Source: Flavobacteriaceae bacterium
Lineage (GTDB): Bacteria; Bacteroidota; Bacteroidia; Flavobacteriales; Flavobacteriaceae
NCBI GenBank assembly: GCA_024762795.1
Contig: JANTGS010000002.1
Span: 17,273 to 81,272 of the forward strand
Direction: 5' to 3'
Length of the DNA: 64,000 nt
Shown: positions 42,085 through 53,769 of the stretch, piece by piece
Numbering within the stretch: the stretch's first letter is position 1
Layout: each line of letters begins with the position of its first letter
The notes under the pieces: generated by a model
Told to the model about the DNA's origin: nothing
Database searches by the model: none
The model's input: only the letters and a program-made list of their open reading frames with translations
Program-made: the position numbers and the translations under genes

Positions 42085-42462
42085 TTATTTTTTTATGATT
42101 TTGATAATACCTAATGTTTCAAATATCAGGCATATAACATAAGGAACAAAAAAAGCAGCAAATTCTATAATTTGAATTTTACCATCGAAATGATAATTAG
42201 GGTAAAAAACGATAAAAAAGACCAGGAACTTTATAAAACTCCCCGCCATAAAGAAGAAACCCAGATAATTAGGATATTTATTTCTCGAAAAAAAGAGAAG
42301 GGTATAGATCACCACAGCCAGTAAATAATTTACAAGATATGCCTTTATGATCTGGTTATCAAACAACGGTAAGTGATTAAAATGCAGAGCAGCCGTGTGT
42401 AATAAAAACACAACAGATAAAGAGATCAGGAGATAAAAGATAAAACGGCCAACAGGTTTCAT
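42085..42462 (-). CDS. small four-TM protein, DUF6168-like, ATP-synthase-linked
   Basis: 125 aa hydrophobic protein between atpI-like gene and atpB. Confidence 0.75.
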   Translation of the reverse strand: MKPVGRFIFYLLISLSVVFLLHTAALHFNHLPLFDNQIIKAYLVNYLLAVVIYTLLFFSRNKYPNYLGFFFMAGSFIKFLVFFIVFYPNYHFDGKIQIIEFAAFFVPYVICLIFETLGIIKIIKK

Positions 42463-42470
42463 TCTTAAAA

Positions 42471-42689
42471 CTATTTATTGATATTCTTTACCTGCTTAAG
42501 AAGATTGTAAAACGAAATAATTACACCGAGAATCGTTAGAATTATTGTGTAAATATTATTTTCATTAGGATATTTCTGATCAAGCCATTTACCAAAATAA
42601 GCTGCCAGAAAAATGGTGATTCCCATTTGCAGGCCGGCACCCGTTAAGCGAATATATTTGTTAAGCGGTTTTTTTGGCTTTTGCTCCAT
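42471..42689 (-). CDS. AtpZ/AtpI family protein
   Basis: 72 aa, two TM helices; GAGLQMGITIFLAAYFGKWLDQKYPNENNIYTIILTILGV. Confidence 0.88.
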   Translation of the reverse strand: MEQKPKKPLNKYIRLTGAGLQMGITIFLAAYFGKWLDQKYPNENNIYTIILTILGVIISFYNLLKQVKNINK

Positions 42690-43059
42690 TTTGATTGATA
42701 TTTTTTACGGCTCCTTTCATGCTGCAGGAAGCATTGAATTCGGCTCCCGGTTCAACGGATAATTTTTCAAGAATCACATCACCGGTAATATGGGCGGTTT
42801 CTTTTAATGATAATAATTGATCAACGATGAGTTTGCCTGAAAAAGCACCCTCAATATCGGCATTGACACATTCAATGGTGCCGTTTACAAAACCATCCTT
42901 ACCAATAATTACCCGGCCTTTTGATTTGATATTCCCTTCAATCTTTCCATCAATTCTAAAGTCGCCATCTGAAGATATATCCCCTGTTAATAAGGTATTC
43001 TTTCCTATAATATTGATCTCTGATAATGGTTGTGCTACCCCTCTTTTTTCGCTAAACAT
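42661..43059 (-). CDS. bactofilin-family polymer-forming protein
   Basis: NIIGKNTLLTGDISSDGDFRIDGKIEGNIKSKGRVIIGKDGFVNGTIECVNADIEG beta-helix repeats. Confidence 0.92.
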   Translation of the reverse strand: MFSEKRGVAQPLSEINIIGKNTLLTGDISSDGDFRIDGKIEGNIKSKGRVIIGKDGFVNGTIECVNADIEGAFSGKLIVDQLLSLKETAHITGDVILEKLSVEPGAEFNASCSMKGAVKNINQNGAKAKKTA

Positions 43060-43063
43060 CTCT

Positions 43064-45268
43064 TTAATCTTTTTTTGTGGTTAATGTATTTAATTTTTTA
43101 ATTGCTTTTTCAGCCAGTTTGCTTTCGTCGGTATTCGGGAAGTTGATCATGATATCATTCAACATCTTGTTACCCGCTTCAGTATTTCCTTTTTTAACTG
43201 CGATAAAGGCTTTTAACAGTTCGATCTTGGGTTCAATATCGGTGCCTTCATGATGTTTAATTTCATTAAGGCTGTAAAGCGCATAATCGTAATCACCTTC
43301 TTTATAGCAAACAAATGCATTTTTATAAATATATTCGGGGGAGTCTTCCTGAAAACTGTTTTTGGCAACAAACCCGGGATTTTTTATGATCTGGGCATAC
43401 CTACTCTCAGGATAATTATTAACGATTTCTTTCTTGTATTTATTGCTCAGTTCTGAATTAAAATTTTCATAGCATCTGAATAGATGATATTTAACCGGTA
43501 AGATCAGATTGGGGTTGGGATTAGCATTCAGATATTTTTCGAAGTTCTGTGCAGCGATCTCATAATCTCTAAACTGCTCCTTATAAATCAAACCCAAATT
43601 GTAATAAGCATTGTTGCGTAAATCTGTTAAACTGTCTAGCTGTGATTGCTCTTTTGGGATACTGCTAAGATAAAAATCGATATTATACCGCTGGGAATCA
43701 TCGGCTGCGCTGATCTCTTTTGCAGGAGGTTCGCTGTTTTTGCCTATCTGTTGTCCGGAAAAGATCCAGTTATCCTTTAAAGCGCGGTTTCCAAATTTTC
43801 TTTTGAACTCCTGCATTCCAAAACTTGCAACCTGAACATTGTAAAAATAGAATTTTCCGCTGTTTGCATTCTGTTTGGAGCCTACGGCATTAATATCCGT
43901 ATTCCCTGCCGTTAGTTGTTGTTGCTCTTCAATAATCTTTTTCTGTTCATCAACTTCTTTTAAGTGGGTGATATAACCTTCAAAAAATTGTTTCTGTTCA
44001 AAGGGCTCCATCGTGGCCAGCCTGAGGATGCTGTCGTTGGTCCTAAGAACATTTTCGTAATAGATCACTTCTTCCAGACTCTTGTTTTTCGCTGTGATAT
44101 GCCTGATCCTTTTGGTATTCTTGTCAACATTGGTAATTTGCAAAACGCTGTCGTAATAAGCTCCTGCAGTGATATAATTGCCCTCATTAAAAAAAAGATT
44201 ACCCAGTTGTTCATAGGATAAACTTTTTTGATAAGGTTTTTTGGTATTGGTTTTGATCGATTCTTTAAAAAAATTCACAGCATTATCTTTATTTCCCTGT
44301 TGAAAGGCAATCAGTCCGGCCTGATAGTAAAGTTCGTCAAAATAGGGTTTATTTTCATGGTCTTTGGCCAGATCTTTTAAAGCAAAGATTATAGCTTCGG
44401 TACTGTCTTTATCGGTATAATTTTTGGCGCGTTCTATTTGCGCATGAACCCTGTATTTATGGGGTACTTTTTTTAGATATAATAAAGATTCAAAGGCCAT
44501 ATTGGAAGAATCGATCTTATTTTCTTCCCGGTAGATCTGTCCGAGAATAAACATATTTCTCGAGCTCTGTACCGGATCTTTAAAGTAATAGGTTGCCAGT
44601 TTTAACTGATCGATCACATGTTGTGTACTGTCTAACTGCGTGTAGGCCATAGCCAGGGCAGTATGTGCCTTTTCGATGGTTTCTTCTGGCAACTCAACCT
44701 TTTTTATGATATTTTGAAGTGTTTCTATGGCGAGTCGCTCGTTTTGTATCCGTATATTCGATTTGGCCCTCCAGATCTTCAGGTCATAATACAGATCGGC
44801 ATTAGGGTATTTTTCTATAGCATAGGAAAAAGCTTCCAGTGCGGGTACAAAACGTTGCATGTAGTATCTTGATCTTCCCAGTAAAAAATAGGCATCATCG
44901 ATCTGGTTATTGCGTTCCAGATCATCGATAATCATCGAGTGTTTCTGAATAGCTTTCACCGCTTTTTCCTCTGCTTTTTCAAAATTCTGTGTTACCGGAT
45001 TTGCTGTCTGTGCCTGTCCGGGCATCGGGATTTCATCTTCTATCTTAAGCGGTTCAATGGGAAGGCGTTCCCAGTAATTGTCCTCATAAGTTTCGTCGAG
45101 TATTTTTTTGGCTTCACTAAAGGCTTCATCTCCATTAAAAAGCACATTGAATTTGGCATTCATTTCATGAAATCCACGATTTACGAAAGAATCTTTTTTA
45201 GTTGAACAACTAAAGAAAATAAAGAAGATGCCTGTAAAAAAAATATATTTTCGAATCCCTCTCTTCAA
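43064..45268 (-). CDS. sprE: type IX secretion/gliding TPR lipoprotein SprE (PorW)
   Basis: Lipobox FFSCS; TKKDSFVNRGFHEMNAKFNVLFNGDEAF; multiple TPR-like segments. Confidence 0.88.
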   Translation of the reverse strand: MKRGIRKYIFFTGIFFIFFSCSTKKDSFVNRGFHEMNAKFNVLFNGDEAFSEAKKILDETYEDNYWERLPIEPLKIEDEIPMPGQAQTANPVTQNFEKAEEKAVKAIQKHSMIIDDLERNNQIDDAYFLLGRSRYYMQRFVPALEAFSYAIEKYPNADLYYDLKIWRAKSNIRIQNERLAIETLQNIIKKVELPEETIEKAHTALAMAYTQLDSTQHVIDQLKLATYYFKDPVQSSRNMFILGQIYREENKIDSSNMAFESLLYLKKVPHKYRVHAQIERAKNYTDKDSTEAIIFALKDLAKDHENKPYFDELYYQAGLIAFQQGNKDNAVNFFKESIKTNTKKPYQKSLSYEQLGNLFFNEGNYITAGAYYDSVLQITNVDKNTKRIRHITAKNKSLEEVIYYENVLRTNDSILRLATMEPFEQKQFFEGYITHLKEVDEQKKIIEEQQQLTAGNTDINAVGSKQNANSGKFYFYNVQVASFGMQEFKRKFGNRALKDNWIFSGQQIGKNSEPPAKEISAADDSQRYNIDFYLSSIPKEQSQLDSLTDLRNNAYYNLGLIYKEQFRDYEIAAQNFEKYLNANPNPNLILPVKYHLFRCYENFNSELSNKYKKEIVNNYPESRYAQIIKNPGFVAKNSFQEDSPEYIYKNAFVCYKEGDYDYALYSLNEIKHHEGTDIEPKIELLKAFIAVKKGNTEAGNKMLNDIMINFPNTDESKLAEKAIKKLNTLTTKKD

Positions 45269-45351
45269 AATGTTACCGGTTGGGTTTTTAAAACTTTTTA
45301 TTAAATGATCATTGTTTTGGGGATGTAAAAGTACAAATAAAATAAAATACT

Positions 45352-46062
45352 TCAGGCTTTCAGGTAAACTTTGTATTCGGGATAGAGATTACACATTTCT
45401 TCTTCCAGTTTTGGAGGAACCAAATTTATAAGGATATAAACAAAAAGGCTAAAGACAGTAAGAAAGAAGGAGGAAAGAAAAAGTGCTGTTGAATTCAGGG
45501 TAAAAGTACTGTCAAGGTTGACGTATCTGAGTAATTGTATAGGAATTTGAATTGAAATAATAAAGAGTAAACCCGATTGTTTGATCACCTCATCAAGCAT
45601 CCATTTTTTACCGGTTCTTTTAAATCTTCTTTTAAGTTTTAAATTGTACCTGAATCCAAATATTACCGGAAAAATAAAGATGATCCAGAATGCAACGATC
45701 ATTATTAAAATAACATGTCCGGTAAGTTTTAATGTTGAAAAAACAATTAAAGAGATGGTCAGGGTGATGATGATCTTCGGCAGTTTAAAATAGTCTTTAA
45801 AGATCTGCCATAAAACTCTCCAGTAACGCTTGTTTACCGCTTTTGATTTGTCTGCAATCACGTCCATAAACCCAAAGACACCAAATTTTTTAAAGGCTTT
45901 GTTCTTTGCCTGGTCAAAACTCATACCGGGTTCTTTCTCCCAGATCGCTTCAATATCATTGGCTAGATGATCCACGAGTTCGGTTTGCAGATCGTACCAT
46001 TCTACAAAATGTGCTCTGGTAAATTTATACAGTTGGTCAATATGTTCCGGGTTGAGTTTCAT
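45352..46062 (-). CDS. membrane protein paired with PadR regulator
   Basis: 236 aa, soluble helical N-terminus plus several TM helices; start overlaps PadR stop by 4 nt. Confidence 0.8.
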   Translation of the reverse strand: MKLNPEHIDQLYKFTRAHFVEWYDLQTELVDHLANDIEAIWEKEPGMSFDQAKNKAFKKFGVFGFMDVIADKSKAVNKRYWRVLWQIFKDYFKLPKIIITLTISLIVFSTLKLTGHVILIMIVAFWIIFIFPVIFGFRYNLKLKRRFKRTGKKWMLDEVIKQSGLLFIISIQIPIQLLRYVNLDSTFTLNSTALFLSSFFLTVFSLFVYILINLVPPKLEEEMCNLYPEYKVYLKA

Positions 46063-46403
46063 CCTAAACTTAATTTGGGGTTTACCAGTTTTTGCATGGT
46101 TTTGATAAACTCTTCCAGCTCAGCTAGTTTATTAGCGGTTTCTTGGGTACCTTGTTCAGTGAGTTTGTAGTATTTACGCATCCGGTTGCCAATGTTTACA
46201 ATTTCAACATCCAGTAAACCTTCGGCTTCCAGTTTATGCAAGGCAGGGTAGAGAGCACCTTCGGTGATCTTTAACTCTCCTTTGGTAAGTGCTTTCACTT
46301 TTTGGGTAATTTCATAACCATACATTTTATCCTGCTCTTCCAGTAGTTTCAGGATGATGGTTTGTAAGGATCCTTTGTATAGTTTTTGATTTGCCATATA
46401 CAA
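46059..46403 (-). CDS. PadR family transcriptional regulator
   Basis: LKLLEEQDKMYGYEITQKVKALTKGELKITEGALYPALHKLEAEGLL. Confidence 0.94.
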   Translation of the reverse strand: MYMANQKLYKGSLQTIILKLLEEQDKMYGYEITQKVKALTKGELKITEGALYPALHKLEAEGLLDVEIVNIGNRMRKYYKLTEQGTQETANKLAELEEFIKTMQKLVNPKLSLG

Positions 46404-46660
46404 ATATACATAAAATTCTTATACATAAGAAAATTAGGCATAAAAAATAAAATTTGCCTGACAATGAGACGGGAGTTGAAAGTCCTAAGAATCATTTAAA
46501 ATTCACCACTCAACATTCAAAACTCATCAATCATATGTTCCGGAGTAAACATTTCATCCTTTAGGGTAAAAGCGATAATTGATTATCAGTGATCTACATA
46601 TTAAAGTTTATCTGACAATTGTGATTATTTAAATAGGATTTACTCCTCCGGTAAAATTTA

Positions 46661-47356
46661 TCATACAGAAAAGAAGACCTCGAGTTCTTTAAGGGTTTCG
46701 GCAGAAGTTTTGATATCTTTTACAGGATTACCTTTATCTAATACCACAATACGCTCGCAGACTTCTGTTATGTGATTCAGGTCATGGCTTGAGATCAGGA
46801 TGGTGATTTCTTTATTTTCGGTTAAGGTTTTTAGGGTTTTCTTTAAACGGATCTGTGTGGTGGGGTCCAGATTGGCAAAAGGCTCATCCAATACAATAAC
46901 ATCAGGATTACCGATGAGTGCAGCGACGATTCCTGCCTTTTTCTGATTTCCTTTGGAAAGATCACGAAGGTACTTTTTTTGTCCCAGTACTTCTCCGTTA
47001 AAAATCTCCGTAAACTGCTGTAAAAAGCTGTCGATATCGGCTCTGTTACGGCTTCTTAATTCGCCCACAAAATAAAAATATTCTTCCGGAGTAAGATAAT
47101 CTATCAAAAAACTTTCATCGATATAAGATGCTGTAAACGATTTCCAGTCTTCACTTAGATTTACCTGAATTTCCTGATTGATGATGTGCCCGGTAGTGGG
47201 TTTGATCAGATCGAGTAGGAGGTTAAAAAAGGTGGTCTTACCAGCACCGTTATTACCTACGAGTCCAAAAGTTTGTCCCTTGGGGATATCCAGATCCTCT
47301 ATATTTAGTACGGTCTTACCGCTGTATTTTTTAGTAAGTTGGCTTGCTTTTATCAT
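46661..47356 (-). CDS. ABC transporter ATP-binding protein
   Basis: GLVGNNGAGKTTFFNLLL Walker A; LSKGNQKKAGIVAALIGNPDVIVLDEPFANLDP. Confidence 0.95.
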   Translation of the reverse strand: MIKASQLTKKYSGKTVLNIEDLDIPKGQTFGLVGNNGAGKTTFFNLLLDLIKPTTGHIINQEIQVNLSEDWKSFTASYIDESFLIDYLTPEEYFYFVGELRSRNRADIDSFLQQFTEIFNGEVLGQKKYLRDLSKGNQKKAGIVAALIGNPDVIVLDEPFANLDPTTQIRLKKTLKTLTENKEITILISSHDLNHITEVCERIVVLDKGNPVKDIKTSAETLKELEVFFSV

Positions 47357-47383
47357 GATATATTTGGTGATTAGGTTGAAATA

Positions 47384-48862
47384 TTAATTTTTCTGATCAA
47401 AGGCACTGATGGTTTCATATTTTGCAGCAAGGTATTTTCCACTGATCCATTTCATGATCTTTTGATGAAATGCAATACCAATAGCTCCCAGAGTGATCAG
47501 GGTTGCAATTCCGGCATAAAACCCGTAAAATTTATAGGGAAGATAAAAAATTCCCACAGGGAAAACCAAAAGAGGAAAACCAATGATCCATTGTACGGCG
47601 CCGGTTCCCTGATAGTTAAAAGCAGCCCGTTGTGAAAGGTCAATTCTCTTTCTGTTAAAGACACCTCCAAACATCAGCACATGTGAGTTCACTCCTACAT
47701 TATAAACCATGGCTGCAAAATGAATCAGCAAGATATCCCATCCAAAATAGACATAAGGAATACTTAAAACGAATAAAACCACTGAGCTGAGCGACATCAG
47801 CAAGAATTTTGAATTCAGATATTTTTTGTACTTGATGTTCTGACTCATCAAGAGTTTGTAATAGGCACTGTCCCAGGCAGGAATGAACTGTCCGAAGTTG
47901 ATCATAAAAATACCAGTGATAAAAATACCTACAAAAATAAACATTGGAATCATTTTTTGATAGGTCGGATTCGGGTAAAAGAACAATCCGTACAGTAAAC
48001 CGATAACCACCATGTATAAAGTTGATTTGGAGCGTTTATTTCGCCAGATCATCCTCATATCGAGTTTAAGAAAAGGGGCCATATCCCCAAACCGGCTTGT
48101 CCATGACATATCGCTTGACGAAACTATCTTTGCCTTGGTTCTTAACGAGGAATCTACGTAAAGTTTCTTTTTCAGAATATTAAAATTGATATAGAGGAGA
48201 GCTGCCAGAATAATAAAAGGAATAAGGATTAATGCAGGATGAGCTGTGATAGCCTCAATAGCTCCGGAAAGTAGTGAAGAAAAGGAGATGATATTAAAAT
48301 AATTCAGTGCAAACAGGCCACCGGTTAAAAGGATAATAGGAAAAAAAGAGAGCTCGGTTTCTTCCGATTTACTTTCTATAATAAAATTGATAAAATTATT
48401 ACTAAGAATAAAAATATACATCAAAAGCATCCAGGTGAGTGTGGAAGAAACTTCATACTCTTTATTTATTAAAACTATCCCAAACGGAATTACTGCAAAA
48501 AGAGGCAGAAAGTTAAAAAAAGATAGTGCCGATTTACCGAGTACAAAATTTATAATCTTTTTCCGTTTTATGGGTAATGTAAGCAGCGGTTTTACACTCA
48601 TTACCGGAAGCTTCTGCAAAAAGAAGCGGAACATCAGGTCGAATAGTAGCCAGTAAAAAATAAAATTATTGACAATCTTTAGCGGGTCCTGATCAGGAAA
48701 TTTTTCTTTTAGTAAAGGGTAGAGTCCGAAGCCGAGCCCGAGAAATATAAAAATAAACTGTAGGGCTAAAACAAACATCAGGATCTTGATGGCAATACTC
48801 TTTTGCCAGTAGGAGGAACGGAAAAACTGCTTCCATTCCAAACTTATAAAACGTGAGGTCAT
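47384..48862 (-). CDS. DUF5687-like ABC transporter permease
   Basis: 492 aa polytopic protein upstream of ABC ATPase; FISLEWKQFFRSSYWQKSIAIKIL. Confidence 0.85.
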   Translation of the reverse strand: MTSRFISLEWKQFFRSSYWQKSIAIKILMFVLALQFIFIFLGLGFGLYPLLKEKFPDQDPLKIVNNFIFYWLLFDLMFRFFLQKLPVMSVKPLLTLPIKRKKIINFVLGKSALSFFNFLPLFAVIPFGIVLINKEYEVSSTLTWMLLMYIFILSNNFINFIIESKSEETELSFFPIILLTGGLFALNYFNIISFSSLLSGAIEAITAHPALILIPFIILAALLYINFNILKKKLYVDSSLRTKAKIVSSSDMSWTSRFGDMAPFLKLDMRMIWRNKRSKSTLYMVVIGLLYGLFFYPNPTYQKMIPMFIFVGIFITGIFMINFGQFIPAWDSAYYKLLMSQNIKYKKYLNSKFLLMSLSSVVLFVLSIPYVYFGWDILLIHFAAMVYNVGVNSHVLMFGGVFNRKRIDLSQRAAFNYQGTGAVQWIIGFPLLVFPVGIFYLPYKFYGFYAGIATLITLGAIGIAFHQKIMKWISGKYLAAKYETISAFDQKN

Positions 48863-49451
48863 AAATTCTGGTTTTGTTTAAGTATCTGTTTTATAAAGTC
48901 AAACAATTGAAAAATAAAGCACTTTTTAAACAAACACTAAATGTATGCGTAAAAGTACTATTTGTTACAGAAAAAAGAAATATTTTGAAAATGATTTTTT
49001 CATAGACAGGATTATTATGATTGAAACTTTTTAAGATGGCTGATTTGTTGTTTTGTGTTTGATAAATTAAAAGATTGAAGGATTAAAAAATTAAAAGATT
49101 GGTTTATTCAGAATGCTTTTTTAACCGCAAGGTTTGCAAAGTATTTTTATCTCTCGTTCATCATTTTAAAATTAGCGTACAACTTTTGACTCAATTCCTG
49201 ATTACACCAAAAAGAATTATTTTACAGAGAATCACGGAGTAGTTCAGAAATTAGACCTTCGACTTTAGACTTTAAAGATTTTACAAATCACTATCGTTCA
49301 CACAACTGAATTCATACTCTCCTCCTTAAAAGCTATTGCTAAGGAGGGAAATCTTAAATTTTGAATCTTAAATCAACTCTAATCCCTCTTCGCTTATCGC
49401 TGTTTCCTCTAAAAAATATCTGTAAGGATTTACTATTTTTTTATGGTAGAA

Positions 49452-50624
49452 TCAATAAATAAACTCACCATATTCACTGGTAATGGTCAGTTTTTTCTTA
49501 TCAGAAGCTTCAACTTTTCCAACGATCTGGGCCTCTACGTTAAATGATCTGGATATGGAGATAATATCTTCGGCAATTTCCTTGGGCACATACAATTCCA
49601 TTCTGTGTCCGCAATTAAAAACCTGGTACATTTCTCTCCAGTTGGTGCCTGATTGCTCCTGAATCAGTTTAAACAGAGGCGGAATCTCGAACATATGGTC
49701 TTTGATGATATGAAGTTTATCGATAAAATGAAGGATTTTGGTCTGAGCACCACCACTGCAATGCACCATTCCGTGGATTTCCTTTCTGTGACTTTCAAGG
49801 ATCTTTTTAATGATCGGGGCATAAGTTCGCGTAGGCGAAAGCACCAGTTTTCCTGCATCGATATCAACGCCTTTGATCTTATCGGTTAATTTAACTTTTC
49901 CGGAATAGATCAATTCTTCAGGCACTGAAGCATCAAAACTTTCAGGATATTTCTTGGCGAGGTATTTTGAAAAAACATCATGGCGGGCGCTGGTTAGTCC
50001 GTTACTTCCCATGCCTCCGTTGTATTCTGTTTCATAAGTTGCCTGTCCGAAAGAAGCCAATCCCACAATGACATCACCGGCCTGAATATTGGAATTATCA
50101 ATTACATCGTCGCGTTTCATCCGGGCCGTTACAGTAGAATCTACAATTATGGTTCGCACCAGATCTCCCACATCAGCGGTTTCCCCGCCGGTAGAATAAA
50201 TAGTGACACCGAATCTTTTTAACTGATCCAGTAATTCTTCACTTCCGTTGATGATGGCCGAGATCACCTCACCCGGAATAAGATTCTTATTACGCCCAAT
50301 AGTTGAAGAGAGTAAAATATTATCTGTGGCTCCCACGCAAAGCAGATCGTCGATATTCATGATAAGTGCATCCTGGGCAATACCTTTCCATACAGAAATA
50401 TCACCGGTTTCTTTCCAGTACATATAGGCCAGAGATGATTTTGTTCCGGCACCGTCGGCATGCATAATCACACAATAATCTTCATCACCGGTAAGATGAT
50501 CCGGAATGATCTTGCAAAAAGCCTTTGGAAATAAACCTTTGTCAATATTTTTAATGGCATTGTGCACATCTTCTTTTTGTGCAGAAACACCCCTTAAATT
50601 GTAACGGTTATCGGGTGAACTCAT
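49452..50624 (-). CDS. purM: phosphoribosylformylglycinamidine cyclo-ligase (AIR synthase) family
   Basis: MSSPDNRYNLRGVSAQKEDVHNAI; MHADGAGTKSSLAYMYW; YSTGGETADVGDLVRTIIVD. ATG 50624 preferred to 50750, which would overlap the next gene. Confidence 0.85.
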   Translation of the reverse strand: MSSPDNRYNLRGVSAQKEDVHNAIKNIDKGLFPKAFCKIIPDHLTGDEDYCVIMHADGAGTKSSLAYMYWKETGDISVWKGIAQDALIMNIDDLLCVGATDNILLSSTIGRNKNLIPGEVISAIINGSEELLDQLKRFGVTIYSTGGETADVGDLVRTIIVDSTVTARMKRDDVIDNSNIQAGDVIVGLASFGQATYETEYNGGMGSNGLTSARHDVFSKYLAKKYPESFDASVPEELIYSGKVKLTDKIKGVDIDAGKLVLSPTRTYAPIIKKILESHRKEIHGMVHCSGGAQTKILHFIDKLHIIKDHMFEIPPLFKLIQEQSGTNWREMYQVFNCGHRMELYVPKEIAEDIISISRSFNVEAQIVGKVEASDKKKLTITSEYGEFIY

Positions 50625-50643
50625 CTTAAAGCAGGTTTTGTTA

Positions 50644-51093
50644 TTATTTCTTTTGAGATAATAAATATAGATATTTTTTACCGTAATCAATAATGGCCTT
50701 CCCCTTGTGAAGGATGTCGGCACCGATGATTCCCTGTACAGGATTAGCATCGTGACTGACCAGAGCGGTATTGATATGATTTAGATCGAACAGTATCAAA
50801 GGAACTTTATCCAGTTTAAACTTTCCGATATTGATCTTATTCTTTTTGGCGATTTGAGTATCGATCTCAGAATTTCCTGCTCCGCTGGCTTTGTGTTCCG
50901 AGGCTTCTGAATTCAGTTTAAAGGTCTCGATATCATCAAATCCAATACAGGAGCCGGAGGCGCCGGTATCCAGTATAAAATTACCTTTTACATCATTGAT
51001 CTTTGCTTTGATCTCAAAATGATTGGTAATGGTCTTCTTTAGTTTTATACGATGATATCCCTTTTGGGTAAGAAATTCTCTCAGATCATCCAT
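50644..51093 (-). CDS. retropepsin-like aspartyl protease domain protein
   Basis: FILDTGASGSCIG catalytic motif; VQGIIGADIL flap/second motif. Confidence 0.85.
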   Translation of the reverse strand: MDDLREFLTQKGYHRIKLKKTITNHFEIKAKINDVKGNFILDTGASGSCIGFDDIETFKLNSEASEHKASGAGNSEIDTQIAKKNKINIGKFKLDKVPLILFDLNHINTALVSHDANPVQGIIGADILHKGKAIIDYGKKYLYLLSQKK

Positions 51094-51094
51094 T

Positions 51095-52114
51095 TTAAAT
51101 AACCGATTTAAACTGATCGAGGAATCTTACATCGTTTTCATAAAACATTCTGATATCAGGAATTTGATACAACAGCATGGCAATTCTTTCAATTCCCATA
51201 CCAAAGGCAAATCCGCTGTACTTTTCAGCATCGATGTTGGCATTTTTTAAAACATTGGGATCAACCATTCCACAGCCCATAATTTCAAGCCATCCTGTTC
51301 CTTTTGTGATTTTGTAATCGGTTTCGGTTTCAAGCCCCCAGTAAATATCCACCTCGGCACTGGGTTCTGTAAAAGGAAAATAAGAAGGGCGTAAACGGAT
51401 CTTCGATTTTCCAAACATCTCTTTGGTAAAATACAAAAGGGTTTGTTTTAGATCGGCAAAGGAAACATCGGTATCAATATACAAACCTTCCACCTGGTGG
51501 AAGATACAGTGCGCACGGGCTGATATATCTTCATTTCTAAAAACTCTACCCGGAGAAACCGTACGGATGGGTGGTTTGTGATTTTCCATATAACGTACCT
51601 GAACAGATGAAGTGTGTGTTCTCAACAAAATATCAGGGTCGGTTTCGATAAAAAAGGTATCCTGCATATCTCTTGCCGGATGGTACTCGGGAAGATTCAG
51701 TGCAGTAAAGTTATGCCAGTCATCTTCTATTTCAGGTCCTTCTGATACGGTAAATCCGATACGTGAAAAGATTTCAAGTATCTGATTTTTTACAATAGAG
51801 ATCGGATGCCGGGACCCCAGATCCAAAGGTTCTGCCGGACGCGTAAGGTCGCCGTATTTTTTTTCCTCCTGTTTCTGATCTTCAAGAGCTTCCTTTAAAG
51901 CATTTACTTTTTCAGTAGCCTCTTTCCTTAATTGATTCAATGCCTGGCCGATTTCTTTTTTTAACGAAACATCCACACTTTTAAAATCATTAAAAAGATC
52001 TTTGATAATTCCCTTGCTCCCAAGGAACTTTATTCTGAATTTTTCTACTTCATCTAATGACTTTGCATTGAAATTTTCGATCTCCAGTAGCAGGTCTTGT
52101 ATCTTTTGCTTCAT
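51095..52114 (-). CDS. pheS: phenylalanyl-tRNA synthetase alpha subunit
   Basis: [81 protein letters not shown]. Confidence 0.96.
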   Translation of the reverse strand: MKQKIQDLLLEIENFNAKSLDEVEKFRIKFLGSKGIIKDLFNDFKSVDVSLKKEIGQALNQLRKEATEKVNALKEALEDQKQEEKKYGDLTRPAEPLDLGSRHPISIVKNQILEIFSRIGFTVSEGPEIEDDWHNFTALNLPEYHPARDMQDTFFIETDPDILLRTHTSSVQVRYMENHKPPIRTVSPGRVFRNEDISARAHCIFHQVEGLYIDTDVSFADLKQTLLYFTKEMFGKSKIRLRPSYFPFTEPSAEVDIYWGLETETDYKITKGTGWLEIMGCGMVDPNVLKNANIDAEKYSGFAFGMGIERIAMLLYQIPDIRMFYENDVRFLDQFKSVI

Positions 52115-52256
52115 CTTCACTATAAAATTAGAGCGCAAATTTACATTTTTTTGTAATAATAAACAGCGATTTAAAGGGCAATTTTACAGCTTGTTAAATT
52201 CTTCAAAAAAATAAAATAAAAAGACATTTGTCATCTTTTTGTGTTTGTTAATTACA

Positions 52257-52264
52257 TACATTTG
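52257..52264 (+). promoter_or_regulatory. putative -7 element TACATTTG upstream of gdhA copy 1
   Basis: TAnnTTTG match 43 nt before ATG; -33 spacing not ideal. Confidence 0.35.
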
Positions 52265-52298
52265 CTGTATACAATTCTCAAATTAATAATTTAATTAG

Positions 52299-53651
<1,353 letters not shown>

Positions 53652-53675
53652 TCGTTATTACTAAAATATTTTATA

Positions 53676-53705
53676 AAAGGCTGTCTTAAAAGGCAGTCTT
53701 TTTTT
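53676..53705 (+). terminator. stem-loop plus T-run after gdh copy 1
   Basis: aaaggctg-tcttaaaagg-cagtctttttttt (one G-U pair). Confidence 0.55.
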
Positions 53706-53769
53706 ATTTGACAAAAAAATATCCTTTATTTGTTTTAAATTGCATTAAAATATAAAATCCTTCAGTAAA

